Source: Acetivibrio sp964564015
Lineage (GTDB): Bacteria; Bacillota; Clostridia; Acetivibrionales; Acetivibrionaceae
Reading direction: 5' to 3'
Assembly: GCA_964564015.1 (NCBI GenBank)
Contig: CAZLZR010000001.1
Coordinates: 62,001 to 126,000, forward strand
DNA: 64,000 bases
Shown one piece after another: positions 60,001 through 64,000 of this stretch. A model generated the notes under the pieces. That model did no database searches, was not told the origin of the DNA, and was given only the letters and a program-made list of their open reading frames with translations. The position numbers and the translations under genes are program-made. Numbering within the stretch: the first letter of the stretch is position 1; each line of letters starts with the position of its first letter.

Positions 60001-63000
60001 AATAAACTTAGGGGAATTATAGCAGAGCTTATAGATTGCATTGACTATTTAAAAGAAACAATAGAAATATTGCAAGATGAAAAAAATCTTGTTGACAAGA
60101 TAGAAAGTACTATTAGTCTAATACAAAATACAGTTACGGTATGTTCTTATACTATTGAGCTACAAGAACTAGCTGATAAATTAGATACTTATATCAATAA
60201 CATGAATACCTTTGAAGGACTTGCAAAACAATCACTTGAAGAAAGTATTGAAAACTATTTGGACATACAAACGAATACTGATACACAGGAAGAACAGGAG
60301 GAACAGGAAGAGGAAGAAGAGAAAGATGATGAGGATGGAAAAGTTGCAATCCTGTTTCCTGGTGATGCTGAAAAGGAATCTGAAAAAGATATGATTTCAG
60401 CATATTCAAATACAGACATTTTGAGCAGCGATATCTTAAAGATTGCTCACCATGGTAGTAATACTTCTACTAGAGTAGAGTTTTTGCAAGTGGTACAACC
60501 CGATGCAGCAGTTATATCGACAAATGGTAGGAATTCAGGCTTTAAGGAAGAAACTTTACCTAACTTGAGAATGCAGCTTGGAAATACAATTCCTGAAACA
60601 GCTTATGAGGATACTCCCGGAACTGTTAACGGTACTTATGGCGAGCATATCTACAGTACAGATGTCAATGGTAAGATTACTGTTGATATTGTTGATGAAG
60701 AAATTAATAAAACAGTTGCAAAAGTTACATTGTTTAGTGTTAAAAATGGAGATTGTATACTGGTTGAAGCAGATAACAATAAAATGTTGATTGATGCTGG
60801 TTCATATCCCGCATCAATACTGCCTCAATCAAGAGATGAACTATTTAGCGAGATAGATTCTATCACTGATTTGAAATATCTTGTTATAACCCATCCTGAC
60901 GGAGATCATTATAATTATATTAATAAGAGGTTATCAAGAGATAACCCCGACTTGAGCATAGAAAGAGTATATATTCCAAATGTAAATAATGCTGATTTTA
61001 AAGACAACTACCAAAAATTCATAGATAAATTGGGGAGGTATGATGTTAGAAAAGCTCAATTAAATGAAGAATTTACTCTTGATAATTTAGGCACAGTGAA
61101 GTTTAAAGTAATTGGTCCGGTAAAAAATTATACTAAATCGAATAATACTTCAATAGTATTAAAGATGATTTATGAACCATTACAAGATAATGAAAACGAA
61201 GAACCAAGGAGGCTTAGAACAATTACTCGCTATACTGTTAAAAACGGTGATGAAGTTGTTGAAAGAGAAGATGTTGCAAGTTATCTTTCCAGTAATGTTA
61301 AAATAAAAGAAATAAGTCAGTTTATGAATCTGGAACTTGAAGAATATGTGCAATTTAAGAACACAATGAATTATCAGAACTGGCTAACAAATTCCATTGA
61401 TTTTATGACAGGCATTAACATTAACGATACTGAAAGTATCAGGCAAAGACTTATAAACTACTACACTCAAGTGTTTGCAGACAAAAGCATGAATACAATG
61501 AGAAGTATTACAAATTTTGATGCAACAAATGATGTTAGTGAATATGTTGGCAGAATAATGGAAATGATGCCGTCAGATGATTCTGCAAGAAGAATATTTT
61601 TAATTGATTTAATACTGGATAGTCAAAATTATGAAGTGGTATTGAAAGAAAATGTTATTGATGCATATGAAGGTTATTTGGAAAGTGATCCTTATCTTGT
61701 TGACCTTTATGAAGAGGATATGAACGTATTAAAGAAAGCATCAGAAACAGGTGATATGTCATTATTAAGAACAATATCAGATAGACTTATTGATGAAGCA
61801 ATAATCACAATACAGAAGTATATTGACGAGCCTTCTAATGCACCGGCATACTATCCGACGGATGTTTTATTGAAATATTTTGAGGGCCTAAATGATCAAA
61901 TAGAGTCTATTTCTGGTACACCGGATAACCCATATAAAGGGTTTGGCAAATATAAGAATATTACGATATTTGAAAGTAATGGGGATGAAGTGCATCCTGA
62001 ATATAGAGATCTGCGAACTATGAAAGACCAATATGTAGAACTGTTAAAGAGTACTTCAGCTGGATATGGTACATTAGTTGACAGAGCAAATTTAAATACT
62101 TCTAAAGCGTCACTATATTCAATAAATGCACTTTTCCAGCCGTATTATACTACGATAGGGTTATCACCTTTTGGAAGTCTTGCAAGTTTATTTATGTCGC
62201 TAGGTTATTCAAAAGCAGAATCAATAATGAATGATGCAGAATTATTTATTTATACATCAGAATGCGAAGACTACCAAATAATAGCAAACGATTTGGCGAA
62301 AATGGTTCAAACAACTGGAGAGGCATATTCGAGAGAACTGGGAATATCAGAATCAGTCAAAAATTTGATAACTAATGTTGATGAATGGAGAAAGATTGAC
62401 CCTCCGTTACCTATAGAAACTGTTAGTATTTCAATACCGGATGTTATTGTAAAGAATGGAGCTAAAAGTGCTTCAGGGGAGGCAATTATAATTCTTAAGA
62501 ATACGTATGTTGGTGAATTATCGGTATTGTCTGATATGGCTATATATAGCGGTAAAACAAAATATGGCAGTTATTCTTCAGAACCGACCTTGATTAAACC
62601 AGGAGAAACGGTGGAAATTAGGATTCCATTTGAAGTTCAGCGCTCTACGTTAGTTGATATTGCAGGTTATAGAAGTCTTATAACGATCAATTTATCGGAA
62701 CCGGATACAATGTCACTTGGCGATCCGAAAGGGCCTTATACGGTACATTTCTATGCGGGGACAGAAAGTCAGATTGATGCCCTAAGAAATACTGTAAAAG
62801 TTGTTCAACCTTTAGGTAGAATAATAAAGGGTGGCGAACAAGATGAAAGTGAATATGTAGTAGATGAAAAAACTGAAGAAATAAGGTTTGCACTTGCTTC
62901 AGGTGTATCTTCAAAGGTAGAACTGCATTTGTATGACAAGGACGGGAATCATATTGGCTATACCTTTGGAGGTATATATGAGAATAATATTTCTCAATCA

Positions 63001-64000
63001 GAAGTTGTATCACTAAAAAATGAGAATGATTTGATAATTATACGTAACCCTGACAATGGACCTTATAGAATGGTTGTATTACTTGGAGAGGGAAATAAGG
63101 AGCAGCAGTATTCGCTGGAAGTCACGGAAGTATGCAATGTAGGAGCTATCCCTGATGTAGATGTACCAAGGTTAGTTGTCAGTAATACTAAAAAACCTGA
63201 ATTTACGGTTTATGTTTTTGAAAGCTCACATCAGACGGGTATTGAGACTGTAGATATCGAAAATGTTAGTATAAAAGACATTAATGGAAATGAAGTTGCT
63301 TTAGCAAGTCATTCGTTTAAAACAGTTGATGGTGCAGACATATCAACTATTCTTCAAACAGGTATTCCTGCTGGAATGGCTGCTGTTGCTAGGGGTGAGT
63401 TCGACTTTGGTGATAACCTGGCTGATGGAATTTACAATGGAATAATTAGGGTAACAGTAAAAGGTAACAATTTAAACCCTGATTTTAGAACTTATATGCA
63501 GAGGCAATCAGTTGCAGATAGTGTTTATTCTTGGCAGAATGTTGGGGTAGAAAATGGTTTAATAAATGCGACAGATTATTCTGAATATTACTTGGATTGT
63601 CCGATCACCTTCATAATTAATACTTCAGTGCCTGAAGTTCCTCAAGTCACCAGTATTGAAAAATATGTGTACAATGGAATTGTTTGTGCTGAAATTGAAG
63701 GTGTTTGTCAGGAAAATACTTATGTGGAAGCCTACGTCGATGGTGTGTTGACAAAAGAAGTTTTTGTGGGAAATGATAAGAAATTTAGTTTGAAACTCGA
63801 GATTTTACCTGGGACACATCAAGCAGAGCTGATTTCCAGAAGTGTATTTGAAATCCGAAGTAGAACAAGTTACATAACCACCTTGACGGGATGGGATAAT
63901 GAAGGTCCCATCATTATACCTGTTTCGCCAAAAGATGGGGAAATAGTTGAAACAGTACTTGCAGAACTTAAGTTTAGCTTAATTGATACCTTATCAGGAG
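42080..64000 (+). CDS. giant secreted multidomain surface protein (incomplete at window end)
   Basis: Signal peptide 1-35 (SRAFA). Two FN3 domains at 42410-42930 are followed by a 188-residue tandem repeat (DLNGYKLTVEGNLL) spanning the N gap. The frame before the gap resumes afterwards if 134 nt are missing, and it is then open from 43195 to 64000. Next come about eleven FN3 and several Ig-like modules (44017-48420), then PKD (48739), four CARDB (49012-50320), a MG2-like, a NEW3-like and a carboxypeptidase-regulatory-like module (to about 52000). The same series starts again at 54286. Helical segments (59287-60300 and 61200-62400) surround a rearranged metallo-beta-lactamase domain (60343-61173); beta-modules follow to the end. 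No anchor is visible yet. Extracellular adhesion or structural role is likely; the metallo-hydrolase part may be enzymatic. Confidence 0.88.
43011..43814 (+). repeat. 564-bp tandem repeat inside the giant gene
   Basis: Copy one runs from 43011 into the gap and out to beyond 43250; copy two starts at 43541. Segments such as GGAAATTTGTTACAAACAGG and the stretch coding DYLTAGIMEIKGDFTQKY are nearly identical in both. The repeat probably caused the assembly gap. Confidence 0.85.
43095..43194. other. assembly gap of 100 N, true size predicted 134 nt
   Basis: The bases on both sides match a second copy of the same repeat. The offset between copies is 530 nt before the gap and 564 nt (188 codons) after it, so 34 bases more than the 100 Ns are missing, unless more repeat units were lost. 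Exactly 100 Ns is a scaffold placeholder. Confidence 0.85.
48739..57900 (+). repeat. two-copy super-repeat of about 1,850 codons in the giant gene
   Basis: Nine landmarks recur in the same order at near-constant distance: PKD (48739/54286), CARDB one to four (49012/54541, 49339/54874, 49681/55210, 49993/55570), MG2-like Tyr (50728/56299), NEW3-like Pro (51430/56971), regulatory-like Ala (51757/57328) and the EWT/EWS Trp (52012/57571). Offsets are 5,529-5,577 nt. Protein sequences have diverged, so it is an old duplication. Confidence 0.75.
60343..61173 (+). other. ComEC-like metallo-beta-lactamase domain in permuted order
   Basis: Part of the giant protein. First comes what is normally the C-terminal half: VAILFPGDAEKESE (60343), ILKIAHHGSNTSTRVEFL (60433) and IYSTDVNGKITVDI (to about 60690). 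Then the normal N-terminal half: VTLFSVKNGDCILVEADNNKMLIDAG (60724), the metal motif THPDGDH (60889-60909) and FKVIGP...NNTSIVLKM (to about 61170). Acidic linkers flank both outer ends. Metal ligands of both halves are kept. Confidence 0.75.

Overview
The window is low-GC Firmicutes DNA, most likely from a cellulosome-forming clostridium of the Acetivibrio / Pseudobacteroides / Ruminiclostridium group. The main clues are a secreted GH81 beta-1,3-glucanase with a C-terminal type I dockerin, a lipoprotein GH5 cellulase, copper-amine-oxidase-N-like stalk domains, the complete [FeFe]-hydrogenase maturation set HydG/HydE/HydF, and strong GGAGG-type ribosome binding sites. The species is inferred; no rRNA or tRNA gene was seen.

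Layout. 1-2305: the end of an operon with an alpha/beta hydrolase (cut by the window edge), a condensation-fold acyltransferase and a zinc-ribbon membrane protein. 2544-5356: minus-strand DUF2157/GDYXXLXY membrane pair and the tRNA-modification methyltransferase MnmD. 5700-13008: secreted and polysaccharide-related proteins (GH81-dockerin, beta-helix protein, lipoprotein, TIM-barrel-like protein with stalk domain). 13335-16648: small conserved-type protein, AraC/GyrI regulator, PrsA foldase and LURP-one-related protein. 16888-23257: ECF S component, TM1266-type regulator, a 313-nt leader ending in a terminator, hydG, a DUF3343-hydE fusion, hydF and a cysteine desulfurase. 23556-29385: PilM-like protein, two small or unknown proteins, GH5 lipoprotein and stalk-domain protein. 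30011-34957: large DUF4011/DUF3320 SF1 helicase. 35305-39938: multidomain subtilase and lipoprotein. 40106-41719: IS5-type insertion sequence. 42080-64000: one giant secreted protein gene that runs off the window.

The giant gene is interrupted by a 100-N assembly gap. A tandem copy of the same region shows that 134 nt are missing, which puts both halves in one frame. The product (over 7,300 residues inside the window) contains FN3, PKD, CARDB and carboxypeptidase-regulatory-like modules. A block of about 1,850 residues is present twice in the same module order. It also holds a ComEC-like metallo-beta-lactamase domain whose C-terminal half precedes its N-terminal half, which looks like a circular permutation.

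Working together: the hyd cluster would build the H-cluster of [FeFe] hydrogenase for fermentative H2 production. The fused DUF3343 domain and the adjacent desulfurase hint at a sulfur (or selenium) transfer step linked to HydE. The secreted enzymes, PrsA foldase, subtilase and giant surface protein fit an envelope specialised for attachment to and breakdown of plant or fungal polysaccharides.
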